Shown here one piece after another: positions 1 to 10,305 of a stretch of DNA of 64,000 nucleotides. The notes below the pieces were generated by a model. The model made no database searches. It had not been told where the DNA came from and was given only the letters and a program-made list of their open reading frames with translations. Position numbers and translations under genes: made by a program. The stretch covers positions 310,001 to 374,000 of the forward strand of contig OX442319.1 of NCBI GenBank assembly GCA_949358305.1. Reading direction: 5' to 3'. Numbering within the stretch: the first letter of the stretch is position 1; the number at the start of each line of letters is the position of its first letter. The DNA comes from Strigamia acuminata. Lineage: Eukaryota > Arthropoda > Chilopoda > Geophilomorpha > Linotaeniidae.

Positions 1-860
1 GAATTTTAAAGACATTTATTCTAGACTAATTTGGGTCTTATCTTTTGATTGGAATGCATGAAAAGTGTCTCAGATGCTTCGTTTAGTGTCTACAAGTGTT
101 CGTTGTCGGGAGCCGTAAATGCGCGCCCGAGAATGTTCGTCTCGTTCGCCTTACGTTCAATTACTAGCTAATTCGATATAATTTGCGTGTTTTAGTGTGA
201 TATTTATTGTATTCTTTATTGTATTAATTATTGTCGTTGGTATTTATCTTTTTATTCAACTTTGTATTTCAAATCCGTGTGCTTTGCCGCCAATGTGGAG
301 TTTACCGGACGCCATATTGGATTTTACCGATGAATTGTCAATGTTTAATTTCATTTTGTTTTTTTTTCACTTTGTAAGTGTTTACTATTTAGTTTTTATG
401 TATTTCATTGCTAATTATCTGCTTATTTAGTCTTTGTGTTTTATTTCGAATTCAAATGTGTTGATTACATCATTTTGCTGATCGCTGATTGGTTAGGCTC
501 AATCGTCTGCTTCGCGAACACTGTTTTCGCTAATTTCTTAGTGTTTGACTTTTTAGATCTCATTGTTATAACTGACTTTATTGTTCACGAGACTGTCGTG
601 ATTCTTTTGATATATTACAAATTGTTTTTCGTACATGTTTTGTGTAACTACAACTTTGCTGTGATTTCGTTTCCTCCGTTGCTATGACAACGGAGTATCT
701 TTTGCTTTGTTATTTCGCCGCTATCGGCTTGGCGCGTGCCGTAAAGGCCACTGCGCATGTGCGGTTCCTCAGGAACCAATGTAATCTGTGTATTTTATTC
801 AGTTCTCAACTAACCGCTTAATAAACAAGTTGTTATTTTGTTAGCTCGTGTTTTCTTTTA
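1..860. other. Unassigned AT-rich DNA, possibly LTR-derived
   Basis: I see no gene here. The only open frames are short, hydrophobic and low in complexity. An AATAAA lies near 821 after a moderately GC-rich stretch (about 715-780), and the layout (AT-rich body, GC-rich block, polyadenylation signal) resembles the LTRs elsewhere in this window. I found no second copy or target duplication, so an LTR origin is only a suggestion. Confidence 0.25.
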
Positions 861-1129
861 TTTCCGCCATTTTGCAATGTGTCGAGAGTAGAAAACCCTT
901 TCCCACAGGCTAGCCATTGGATAAGCATACACCTGGATACCGTACCTTTGCAACAATATTAACAACAGTGATCTCATCTTCCAACAATAGATTCCGGAGT
1001 GGATATTAATGTTTGCCAGCGCAGTTTTCCGTACGTACTTTGCTATACGATCGCTCGAGATTGGCGGCGGGAATTTCAAACCGCCATTTCTCATTTCCTC
1101 TCTGTTCGTGTTGTCTGACCGCAACATAA

Positions 1130-1179
1130 CGAATCGATTCGTCCGGTCCCTTGCGATTCGTTACAAAGAGTTTTGACTG
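1130..1179 (-). repeat. Truncated end of a pogo/Tigger-like MITE
   Basis: These ~50 bp match, inverted, the left terminus of the complete MITE at 17270-17825. They share the GAATCGATTCGTCCGG and CCTTGCGATTCGTTA blocks and end in GACTG followed by TA. Only one terminus is present, so this is a fragment. The family name rests on the CAGT terminus and the TA target. Confidence 0.7.
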
Positions 1180-1669
1180 TATACGTTACGTATAGGACAA
1201 CGTGTAGGCCAACTTATAGATCTGATCTATGGGTTGATTTTTAATTTTTTCAAATGTATAACTTATAAGTTATAAGTTATAAGTTATAAGTTTGAAAAAA
1301 GTCCAATCGCAAAACCTCTATTAATATTAATTTAACATTTCGAAATTTTCTGTGCTTGATCGAATACTTTTTTCTCAGCTGTGTACTATTCTAATACTTT
1401 TTTCCTCAAGGGTGTCAACAAAAATTTCTGTAACTTTTTTAAATTTTGTTCAATTTTTTTCATATTGCCACTAAATTGTAGCATTTGGCTTGGTCTTTTC
1501 AGTGAATAAAATGCTTTGTGGATAAATTAATAGTTAGACTGCAAAAAAATGTATTTGAGTTCGAATCAGCTGATGTGGTGGCTGATCGAATACTTTTTGC
1601 CAGGGGTTGTATTTATATTCGGCTGGATCACTACACCTTATGTACTAATATGATCAAAAAGAACCTTAC
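1180..1669. other. TPC intron sequence with a short ATAAGTT microsatellite
   Basis: This is non-coding and lies downstream (minus strand) of the last TPC exon seen. A heptamer ATAAGTT is repeated about five times at 1257-1292 and is partly self-complementary. I see no other structure. Confidence 0.4.
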
Positions 1670-1717
1670 GGCTTAGAAACATGATGTCACTCCAATCAGC
1701 AAGGGATTTACGACCAT
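1670..1717 (-). CDS. TPCN1: Two-pore channel exon: IIS1-IIS2 loop
   Basis: This is a 48-bp internal exon, the most downstream TPC exon in the window. It follows a TTTACTTTCTAG acceptor and ends at CC|GTAAGG. Its first two bases complete a codon begun by the exon at 1775-1831, and it then encodes GRKSLADWSDIMFLS. In TPC1 proteins a WS-x3-FL pattern starts the IIS2 segment shortly after IIS1, which fits. Phase continuity with the previous exon is exact. Because it is so short, this assignment is less secure than the other exons. The next exon should lie left of the window. Confidence 0.7.
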
Positions 1718-1774
1718 CTAGAAAGTAAAGAAACAGTTTATCAACTAATTTTTGCAGATGGTAAACATACTTAC

Positions 1775-1831
1775 TTTGTATTTGTATTGTTTCAATCACA
1801 ACCCAAATGCCATTCAAAAATATTATAACAA
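1775..1831 (-). CDS. TPCN1: Two-pore channel exon: segment IIS1
   Basis: This 57-bp exon runs from a TTATTATTCTAG acceptor to a strong donor, AAA|GTAAGT. It encodes VIIFLNGIWVVIETIQIQ, matching the first membrane segment of the second TPC repeat (pattern V-x4-NG-x-W-x-x-x-ET). The upstream exon at 23697-23805 ends in FEYIM plus one base, and joining the two gives the family's F-x-Y-x-M-aromatic run directly into NG-x-W. The intron between them is 21.9 kb and holds the nested Copia cluster. Confidence 0.88.
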
Positions 1832-1970
1832 CTAGAATAATAAATGGAAATGGAATAATAAATGTAAAAGTAATATAGTGAACTCTCTCCAAACCAGGCA
1901 TAACCAGGTCTGCAAAGTATATTACGAGTGATAACTGTCCCAATCTAGAATGAAAGTTTTTTTATTGTTA

Positions 1971-2496
1971 CCGGACAGCCTCATTTAAACGCTCAGGCGT
2001 TTAATAGTTTTTTGAGCCGACCTGCCCGGCACCAATTTGAAGCCCGGCGTTTTTCGCCTGAAAGGTGATTTTTTGCAAAAAAAAGTAATTTTTTGCAAAA
2101 AAAGTAATTTTTTGCAAAAAAATAATTTTTTGCAAAAAAAAGTAATTTTATGCAAAAAAAAGTAATTTTATGCAAAAAAAAGTAATTTTATGCAAAAAAA
2201 AATAATTTTATGCAAAAAAAAGTAATTTTATGCAAAAAAAAGTAATTTTATGCAAAAAAAAGTAATTTTTTGAAAAAAACAGCAATTTTTTGCAAAAAAA
2301 AGTAATTTTTTGCAAAAAAAAAGTAATTTTCTGCCAAAAAAAGTAATTTTTTGCTAAAAAAAGTAATTTTTTGCAAAAAAAAGTAATTTTTTACAAAAAA
2401 AGTAATTTTTCTGAAAAAATCATCATTTTTTCGGGCCCGGCATTAAAACGATCCCAGCATCTGAATGAAGCCGGGCGTTTAAATAAAACCGTATGG
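1971..2496. mobile_element. MITE with CCG/TTTAAACG ends and an internal minisatellite
   Basis: This 526-bp element is flanked by TA on both sides. The ends are inverted: the left has TTTAAACGCTCAGGCGTTTA, and the right has GCCGGGCGTTTAAATA followed by CGTATGG. The interior is dominated by a minisatellite (2060-2420). It is related to the 281-bp element at 19603-19883, which shares the GTTTAAACGCCCGG termini and GCAAAAA/GTAATTTT core words. It has no coding capacity. Confidence 0.7.
2060..2420. repeat. 20-bp A-tract minisatellite
   Basis: About 17 copies of a unit of roughly 20 bp built from GCAAAAAAAAGTAATTTT plus two variable bases. A and T tracts alternate about every 10 bp, so the tracts are helically phased. 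It lies inside the MITE at 1971-2496. Confidence 0.85.
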
Positions 2497-2572
2497 TATT
2501 TGCGCTGCAACTGGTCCAGCCAGTAGATAAATTAGTAGACTACACCTTATAACATCTGTGGGCTGACCCCTT

Positions 2573-4370
2573 CCTAAGGTGCATGTCATAAGTATGGTAT
2601 AATCAGTTTTTTTGTAATATTGTTTTTTACGCTTCATCTAGAATCAAACCAATTTATTAATCCATGTATTTTGTCCTTTGAATTCGTTTAAAATTAACAA
2701 GTGTATAATTTTTCTAGAAAAATAAATTTGGCATTGATTTTACACAAAAATGGGGGTGACATAAGTATGGATATTTTTTAGGTTTGATGCAAAAAATGAA
2801 TAAAATTAATATCACATAACACGCCTTTGTCTGATTAGCTAATCAGTGAATATGTCATCAATTTTCTGCCATTTTTGAATTGTATTACTTGCTATTTTCT
2901 TATTTTGAAGCAATCCCTTGTACAAAACTTGCAACTACTGTGGAAATTGCTGAAATAAAGCGATTAAAGGCACTGGGGCTAGCTAAACAACAAATTGATA
3001 GAAGATTAGGAAGAAATTGAAAGAAATTAGTAAATTGCATAAAAACTTCTAACCAAAACATGAAATTCAAATGTAAAAGCAGACTGGGAAGATCAAAAGT
3101 GACCATGCAGTGAGCATTGTCCTGCTGAAACACCCATTTATTGCCATAATTTTCCATCCAAATGGCAATAAGTGCATGTTCAACACTTCCTTATACTTCT
3201 GTGAATCTTTCAATCTTTCATTATTCTGATGTTTGCCTGTAATTTTCGCCCGAATGTCACCCAAACCATCAATTGATTCTGCCCACTGAGAAAACTTCTC
3301 TTCTCTCCTTAAATCTTGCCACTAATTACACTAACCATCCAGACCATATCTAAGTTGAACTGTATTTTTTCTGTAAAAAGCACTCAGTTTCATGCTTTGG
3401 TCCAGGGCAGCTTGGTATTAGTTTAATCAGAGCACTTCAATTTATGGGCTTCAGTTAACCACAGTTGTACAGCTATTTTTTGATAACAAAGGTGATCACA
3501 ATTGTTTAGTCTGCTTTGAATTGTTTGCTAAAGACTCAATTACATCTACATGTGTGCAAATTTCATTTGCAGACAACAGCAGAGTCAGTGCCAGGCACAA
3601 AATATTCCTGTCAACTTGCTGCATGGTCACTTTTGGTCCTCCCCGTCTTGCTTCCATATTTGATTTTCATCTTTGGGTTAGGACTTTTGATATAATTGAT
3701 TAATTTCTTCCTGATCTTCTATGGATTTGCTGTTTGGAGAGCCCCAGTGACTTTAATTGCCATATTTCAGCAATTTCCACAGTGGTTGCAAGTTTTGTAC
3801 AAGGGATTGCTTCAAAATAAGAAAATAGCAAGTAATACAATTCAAAAATGGCAGAAAATTGATGACATATTCACTGATTAGCTAATCAGACAAAGGCAAG
3901 TTATGTGATATTAATTTTATTCATTTTTTTGCATCAAACCTAAAATTTTCAGTACTTATGTCACCCACATTTTTGTGTAAAATCACTGCCAAATTTATTT
4001 TTTGTTATCTTCAGCGCTAAATTAGTAAGCAATAATGTAACCGAATAATATGCGATTGTTCGTGATTATCGACAATGCTTTGAGAAGCGATTTGATGTAA
4101 CCAGGGCAACATGAATTCTAGAATGTGTTGAGTTTTAGTGTGTGAATAAATGAAGAGAAACGGTGTGAGTTTTCCGTGTACAAATTATCAAGTTGGTTTA
4201 TGAGTTGGGACTTTATTTTTCTAGAAAAATTCTAAACTTGTTAATTTTAAACGAATTCAAAGGACAAAATACATCGATTAATAAATTGGTTTGATTCTAG
4301 ATGAAGCGTAAAAAAAATATTACAAAAAAACTGATTATTCTATACTTATGGTGCGCACCTTATCTTAGGT
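2573..4370. mobile_element. Palindromic Tc1/mariner-like relic
   Basis: The left arm (about 2573-2975) and right arm (about 3740-4370) are inverted copies, sharing for example TACGCTTCATCTAGAATCA and CTGATTAGCTAATCAG-type blocks. A weaker inverted match continues inward. The minus strand of the inner part holds the decayed transposase listed separately. The right arm carries an extra ~180-bp insert (about 4013-4205). Two head-to-head copies or a foldback rearrangement would explain the structure. Confidence 0.65.
2960..3330 (-). pseudogene. Decayed Tc1-like transposase
   Basis: Two overlapping reading frames on the minus strand (3264-3067 and 3157-2900) show Tc1-family landmarks. An INGC-like segment follows DSQKYKEVLNMHLLPF, the region before the second catalytic aspartate. 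It is then followed, in another frame, by WVFQQDNAHCMV, the FQQDN-x-xH motif carrying that aspartate. The frame change between them and the missing N- and C-terminal parts show it is dead. It acted, when alive, as a DDE cut-and-paste transposase targeting TA. Confidence 0.7.
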
Positions 4371-4390
4371 GGACAATGTGTAAAACACAA

Positions 4391-4625
4391 AGGCACCACA
4401 TGTCACAGGGAGCCACTGAGTGTGGCATTTCGGGTACCCGTTCTAATGGCGAATCGCGTAAGGACGAATTTCCAAAATTCGCCATTGGAAAGCTGTTTTG
4501 ACGTTTCCAATGGCGAATTTAGGAAAATTCGCCATTGGAAATGTGTATATTGAAAGTTTCCATTGGAAACGTTATTTGCGTTTCTAATGGCAAATCTGTG
4601 GGCATGTCTGTAGGTCTTTCGACCA
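4391..4625. repeat. Cluster of CCAATGGCGAATT words
   Basis: The word TTTCCAATGGCGAATT and its complement recur about six times in both orientations over 200 bp, giving local hairpins. No gene is present. It is probably the remains of a small foldback element. Confidence 0.5.
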
Positions 4626-5158
4626 TTATAATACTCGATGTAAGATTGATTTGTGTATTTATTGATACTATTTTATATCTGAATGCTTGTTCATTGTATT
4701 ATTGGATTTATCTCTTGTTTATCGCTAATTCACGTTGATTTCGGTATTATCTGTTATTTGATTCATTTTAGCATGAAGTATCATGCATTATACAGTATAG
4801 TGTTTAACTTTGATTTGTTCTCATTTTACTTTTGTAATGCTTAATTACCAGAGTGTCGTCCTGTACTTTTTCCCAACCAAGATGGCGGCTTACATGCCTG
4901 ATGCCTGCTTGCTATTAATTCTCATCTTTTGGTTTCATTTTGTAAGTTCTGCTTATTATTTATTAAATGTTTTACTATTTTAAGTATTGTTTGCCTGCAT
5001 ATAAGCACTGGGAATAGTGCGGCAGTCTGGTTAATTCCGAAACGGCGTTGGTCTGGTTAATTCCAATACGTCGCCATTTCGTTCGTGGGTGAAGCACGAC
5101 GCCAAAATAATCACTTCCACTCGGTTAATTACCGATTTGCGTCCTCTCCTCTGCTACA
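4600..5158 (+). repeat. Candidate Copia-type LTR (5' copy)
   Basis: The stretch ends in CCTCTGCTACA and is followed after two bases by TGGTAGCAGAGG, the same primer-binding sequence found behind the 5' LTR of the intact Copia. An AAGATGGCGGC box occurs near 4879, similar to the AAGATGGCGGACG box in the intact LTR. The right half resembles 41400-41875, for example CGTCGCCATTTCGTTCGTG. The left boundary is a guess. It may be the 5' LTR of the decayed Copia at 6259. Confidence 0.5.
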
Positions 5159-5160
5159 CT

Positions 5161-5173
5161 TGGTAGCAGAGGA
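5161..5173 (+). promoter_or_regulatory. Retrotransposon primer-binding site
   Basis: TGGTAGCAGAGG lies two bases after the candidate LTR end, as in the intact Copia at 9188. In Copia elements this site pairs with an internal part of initiator tRNA-Met. Here the LTR end CCTCTGCTA is complementary to it, so the two form a hairpin. Confidence 0.55.
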
Positions 5174-5274
5174 TGGTTTAAGCAGCTTATGCTGCTTATA
5201 ACGATTCATTTTTGTCTAATTTTTTATAATTTCAGATTTTTATCGATTTTCGGCTTTCCTGGTCGAAATAAAGC

Positions 5275-5641
5275 AAAATTTCCAATTACAAAGTTGTGAA
5301 GCACCATCAAATTAGAACTATCTAACTTATCAGTCATCTTAAGTTAAATGTTTTTGTTTTAAAACGAAAACAAATCAGCTGAAATAAAGTCAGCCATTGT
5401 GGCAAAAATTAAATATCTACTGAATTTCTTCAATAAATGTATTCAAATTTGCATTATTATGCAAGTTCACAAGAAAAACTACTGTCTTTTTTTAATGTCT
5501 AAATTATTTTATTTTCAAAAAATTAAAAAATCTCAATTTGCTGATTTGTTTTTCTTTTTTTCTAAAAAAAAACAGTTAACTTTTAGTGACTAAAATAAGT
5601 TGGAAAGTTCTAATTTGATGGTGCTCTACAATTTTGTAATG
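5275..5641. repeat. Palindromic MITE family A, interior fragment
   Basis: This holds the inner arms of the CAGGGTG palindromic family: the GCACCATCAAATTAG block at the left and its complement near 5610, with the CAGCTGAAATAAAG-x-CAGCCATTG core between. The outer arms are missing on the left. Related outer-arm sequence reappears at 19314-19460, so a larger element seems to have been split by the insertion starting at 5642. Confidence 0.7.
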
Positions 5642-5967
5642 GCATAGTTTACAATTGACGTCATGATGACGTCACACCTGTTTGAAAACGAGGCTAAGGA
5701 GTATAAACAAACACAAACAACATAGAATTCTCGATACAAATGCACATAAATCCTGATTATTACTTGACAAATTTTATTTTCAAGATGCATTACACATTTT
5801 CAAACATTTTGTGTGATTATTCACATGTTCTAACTTGTTTATAATCATTTTCTACATTTTTTCACTGGTTTAAAATGTTTTTTGGTTTGGCCATTTTTGT
5901 CTTTAGATCAGGGGATGGACTAATTGTCAGCTGTCAATCGTCAGCCGACAATTTTTGGCCGTCTGCT
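5642..5967 (+). repeat. Left arm of a 13.7-kb inverted-repeat pair
   Basis: This arm is the inverted counterpart of 18981-19314. Shared blocks include TGACGTCATGATGACGTCAC, AGAATTCTCG, AATCCTGATTATTACTTG and CAGGGGATGGACTAATTG. The two arms look about 90% alike by eye. The pair bounds the whole Copia cluster, and the simplest reading is an old foldback element split by the Copia insertion. Confidence 0.75.
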
Positions 5968-6150
5968 TGCAAATTTTGGCCGTCATATGTCTACTTTTGC
6001 GTCCGACCATCAGCCGTCAATTGTCGCGGCCGTCAGCTGTGGATTGTCGCGGCCTTCGCCCAACGATTTGTTGGCTATCGCCGTCGACTGTCGCGGCCTT
6101 CGCCCGAAGATTTGTTGGCTATCGCTGTCGACTGTCGCGGCCTTCGCGAA
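5920..6150. repeat. GTCAGC/GTCGA degenerate repeat tract
   Basis: This is a GC-rich mosaic of short words (GTCAGC, CCGTC, GTCGACTGTCGCGGCC, TTCGCCC). The longest unit, GTCGACTGTCGCGGCCTTCGC, is repeated at about 57-bp spacing. Open frames across it are repeat artefacts. The same words form the core of the MITE at 32263-32623. Confidence 0.75.
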
Positions 6151-6258
6151 TTGTGATATCTTTCAGTTTGTGGATATTTTGACATTTGAGTGATATTATT
6201 TCGTGTTTATTAACCTTTGTTATTTTGTTTTTCACGGGTTTTCACCATTACAACGTCA

Positions 6259-8719
6259 TGGATAAAATACCGGACATGTTCAAATTTTCACCACTAGATG
6301 GCCTAAATTACGAGGCTTGGAAAAGCGATATGAAAATGTTATTAGCGGCACAAACGCTCACCGATCACATTGATAATGCAACAAAGGCTCCGACAGATCC
6401 AACCGAGCTTAAAGATTTCAAGGCAAAGAAGAATAAAGCGATGGGTTATATTTACTACGGAGTGAAGCGTGAAAACCGGGATTTATTGCGAAGTGCGGGA
6501 AAAGAAGATCCTTCAACTGCATGGGATTATCTCGCCGACATGTAGGAACCGAATTCACGTGCCCGGATTGCAATGTTGCGTAAAAATTTCGTATCAATGA
6601 CGTTTAAAACCGGAGAGCATATGGAGACATTCATTAGTAGAGTTGAAAATGCCGCAGCTCAATTAAAGGATGCAGGGAGGAAAATTGATGATGACGAAAT
6701 TGCTTTTTCAACTTATTCAGGATCTCCCAACTGAATATGACGTGGTTGTAAAAATGATTTATGCATGGGATGACACAAAATTCACTACGACAAATGTAAA
6801 GTCAACTTTGATTAGTGAAGCAGGCCGAATGCGGTTGATGACGACGCCAATGCCCAAGAACGACTCAGAAGTTATGACTAGCTCAACGATTCAACAGCGT
6901 GGATCACCGTCACCTGGCTATACATGTTATCGATGTGGCCAACCAGGCCATTTCATTCGTGATTGCACCCAAGCACCGTCACATTACGAAAAAGCTCGTG
7001 CTGGCCGTAACACGAGATCGAGAGGACGCAAATCGCGAGGTCGACAAGGCACATCCTCAAATGAACGACAAATGGCAGGGTTTCTGGGCGTTTTTGACGT
7101 CATGACAATATCCAATCAACTGCCATCAACACCGACAATCCCATGGCAACAATGGACCTGGGACAGCGCTTGTGGCGCCCATTTATGCAACGATAAGAAA
7201 TGGTTTCAAGAATTGCGGATGATAAAACCAACTACTATGAATTCCTATTATGGACAATTTCAAGTGATAGGAATAGGAACTGTTATGTTTCGTCATCAAG
7301 TAAATGGAAAAGAACGACATACAGTATTGCAACGCGTTGGTTATGCGCCCACTGGTCGGAGAAATTTAATTTCTGGATTCCAGGTCGACACCTGTGGTTA
7401 CACTTAGAAAAGTGGCGGGAAGTGTGTAGAGGTTTATGATAAAACTGGCACTTGTTTTACGTTTGACCGGGACGAATGGACTTTATAATTTGTATAAACA
7501 ATACAACGGCTGTAATGACGTATGCAAATATCGTATCCGAAGGTCAAAAGGAACCACAAACAGCAAATTGCAGTCACTACCTCAAATTGTGGCATCGTTG
7601 ATTGGCACATTTAAATGTACGTACAGTCGCTGAAATGTCCAAATCCGGGGCAGTTAAAGCAATGCCAAGCTTACCGCGGGGAAATTTGTATTGCGAAGAC
7701 TGCAAATTAACGAAAATGCGACGTCCGACAAGGAAAGCTTTCCCGTCTATATTGACCAAGAATTCGATGGAAATTGTTCACGCAGACATTTGGGGACCAA
7801 CGAGTTATCCCTCCCCGTCCGGATTCAAATATTTTCTCGCAATTGTGGAGGATTATACTCGATAGACGTCGGTCTACGCACTTAAGCATAAGTGGGAAGC
7901 TTTTGACAAGATTAAAGACTTTATAACTTAAGTGTTAAGGCGATTAATACTGACAACGGACTGGAATTTTGTTCACGAAAGATGTCAGAGCATTTGACAT
8001 CGTTGGGTATTCAACATTTACGTACAAATACGTACTCACCATTCCAAAATGGAGTCGCGGAACGTTTTAACCAGACAGCACTTCAAGCAATTCGCGTAAC
8101 ACGTAAGCAGGCGAATTTAGCACCAGGGTTCTGGGTTGAACTTTTGCATGCTTATGTTTATTTGCGGAATCGCACACCACAGAAGTTACTGCACTGGAAA
8201 ACGCCATATGAAATAAGGAAAGGATCACCACCGAATATATCGTATATCCGAAAGATTGGAAGTATGGTGCATAGATTTATCCCGAAAGCCGAACGACAAG
8301 ACAAATTTTCGGATTCTGGAGAGATTGGCGTACTCGTCGGATATGCGTTATTTACACGAGGCTACCGCATATGGGATCCAATCAGCAACAAAATCATTGA
8401 AAGTGATCAAGTGACAATTAATGAGGCTAAGGTTTATCAACCCAAACGACTCAATATTGTAGAACAAATTAGTTTTACACCTGACACAACGGAAGAATCT
8501 AAACCTAAATTGACGTTGAAGAAGGTCGCACCGTCGCAAGCAAAGCAACAAGCAGTTGCACAAGTAACAACGATACAAGCGGCACAAACAGTTACGCAAC
8601 CTGAACAGACAGTTTTACAATCAGTAAAACCGAAAACACAAGTTCAACCAACAATTTCAAGTCAGTTGAAACAGATTGTGTGGAAACGTGAATTAATTCC
8701 TAGATCGATAGGAAATCGA
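6259..8719 (+). pseudogene. Decayed Copia gag-pol, 5' part (split by insertion)
   Basis: It starts at an ATG at 6259. It encodes a Copia gag (DGLNYEAWKSDMK), a CCHC knuckle at about 6922-6966 (CYRCGQPGHFIRDC), the aspartic protease region, the integrase zinc region and the integrase core, including SPFQNGVAERFN with the catalytic glutamate. It is broken by a TAG at 6543 and by stops and frame changes near 7405 and 7870-7930. It is interrupted at 8719 by the younger Copia; the reading frame resumes at 15669 after one TSD copy, in phase. The LTR that should precede gag is absent or displaced. Confidence 0.88.
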
Positions 8720-9185
8720 TGTTAGGTTGACGTTTTCCTGTTTGTCCTCGCATCCGCGTAGATTATCAGATTGCATATTGTAGATAAATGCAATCAGTGT
8801 GTTGCCATGTTGATGTCCCGTATCGCAGTCGGTTGATTCCGAATTTTAATCCCAATGCTGGTTTTGTACCGCAACCGACTCCTATTACGTGACAACACAC
8901 ACAACCTGTCATCTGCTCAAATGAGCAGTTATTGTTTATGTTGTTCTGTTTATTTTATCTATTAGTTTTGTCTTTCTGTAAAGAACAAGTCAGTGTATTG
9001 AAACAATGATTTGTTCTATGATTTCATTGTGTTTGAGATCGAGGGCGATTAGCCTCGAACCAGGTTTTTATGTTACACACATACTTTTGTAATAAAAGAT
9101 GGCGGACGCGTGTCCGATTTATCCGCCCAGCCAAAAAGGATGTTTCCAGTTATTTCTGCAGCGCACAGGCCCTTTCAGCTCTTCA
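8720..9185 (+). repeat. 5' LTR of the intact Copia
   Basis: 466 bp, TG...CA, preceded by ATCGA. It carries an AATAAA box at about 9093 and an AAGATGGCGGACGCG element just after it, followed by the tRNA primer site beginning at about 9188. Promoter and polyadenylation functions are expected here by family. Confidence 0.95.
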
Positions 9186-9186
9186 A

Positions 9187-9200
9187 AGTGGTAGCAGAGG
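9187..9200 (+). promoter_or_regulatory. Primer-binding site of the intact Copia
   Basis: GTGGTAGCAGAGGG lies two bases after the LTR end. This is the usual Copia-type site for priming minus-strand DNA with an initiator tRNA-Met fragment. Confidence 0.7.
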
Positions 9201-10305
9201 GTAAAAACGATCTGGCAGCGACGTTTTTGGAGAAGAAACGGCCATTTTGCGACTACGAGAAGTCGCCGAGTGTGCGCTCGCCCAGCTCGTCGTAAAAACG
9301 AGTTTTCGGTGCGGATTTCAGCGTGGAATCGTCGCGACAACGTGTGCGGAGGATTCCTTGGCATCAGCGGAACATTTGGACACGTTTTCGGTACGAAAAT
9401 CGGTCATTTTTCGTCGACTCGACGTCGTAGAGATAAACGACGGTCGACATTTGTGTTTTTGTGTTTTCTACGGCAGTGTGTGGATACCGACGCTTTGTGG
9501 GATTTTTCAGCGGTGTTGTGTGCATAACCAAGCACACAACAAGGATTCCAACGACGGTAGGACACTCATTTGTCGATTTTCGTGCGAAATAAGCACGTTT
9601 GGGCGTCGTCATTGAAGATTTTCGCGACGGCGGCCATTTTTCTTTGGATTTCTTCGTCGCAGACGACGAGATTCAACTCGCGGATTCAATCCGGCGACCA
9701 ACGAGAAGACCTGCACACGTTAAGCGTGTGTGCAGACACTTATTGCCGTGTTTTGAACCCCGGAGTTCATCTCACGAAGGCGCGACGTGCCCAACGACGA
9801 TTTGGAGCGATAATTCCCACTTTAGCACGGAAGTGTGCGAGTGGAAGCACGACAGCCCATTTCCGTGCACCGGCGACGTTGGAACAACGTTCACCACATC
9901 GTGGGAACCAATTACGGCGCAAGGATCCCGTAATTGGCCAGCTTCACATCAAAAAGTGTTTTTTTCTTTATTTATCAGTCGTGAAACTCTGTTAAATTTA
10001 AGTTTTTGTATTGGGCCTATAGCATATTCCCTGCTCTTCGTCCATTTGGGCACGCAGGGTCTCATTTTCAACTGGGGCTGTCTCGTGGCAAACTAGCCGT
10101 CCCGCGGGCACTAGGTGACTCGGTCGGAAGCTGGTAGAGTACCCAGTTGAAGTTTTTTCTCCTTCTTAAAAGGATTGACCCCCGGGAAGTTTTGCATAAT
10201 TCGCCTTCACTTTTGGGGGAATTCTGCATCCGTGCGACGAATTTGTACGTGATTTGTGTGATTTGTGCTTCGTTTTCACTGGATTTCGTCGCAAATTTTC
10301 CCGAA
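9201..10305 (+). other. Long GC-richer 5' leader of the intact Copia
   Basis: About 1.1 kb between the primer site and gag. Several overlapping open frames of 80-165 codons exist on both strands, none recognisable. Codon choice and the absence of family motifs suggest untranslated leader, perhaps with packaging signals. The polyprotein frame is open from 10147, but the first residues that resemble Copia gag follow the ATG at 10306. Confidence 0.6.

Noticed and set aside
197..687. Two hydrophobic frames at the left edge as membrane protein exons
   Set aside because: No splice borders, no motif, and phenylalanine/isoleucine-rich content expected from T-rich DNA.
9201..10100. Several frames of 80-165 codons before Copia gag
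   Set aside because: They overlap on both strands in a GC-richer leader with no known domain; a real extra Copia gene would be unusual and nothing supports it.
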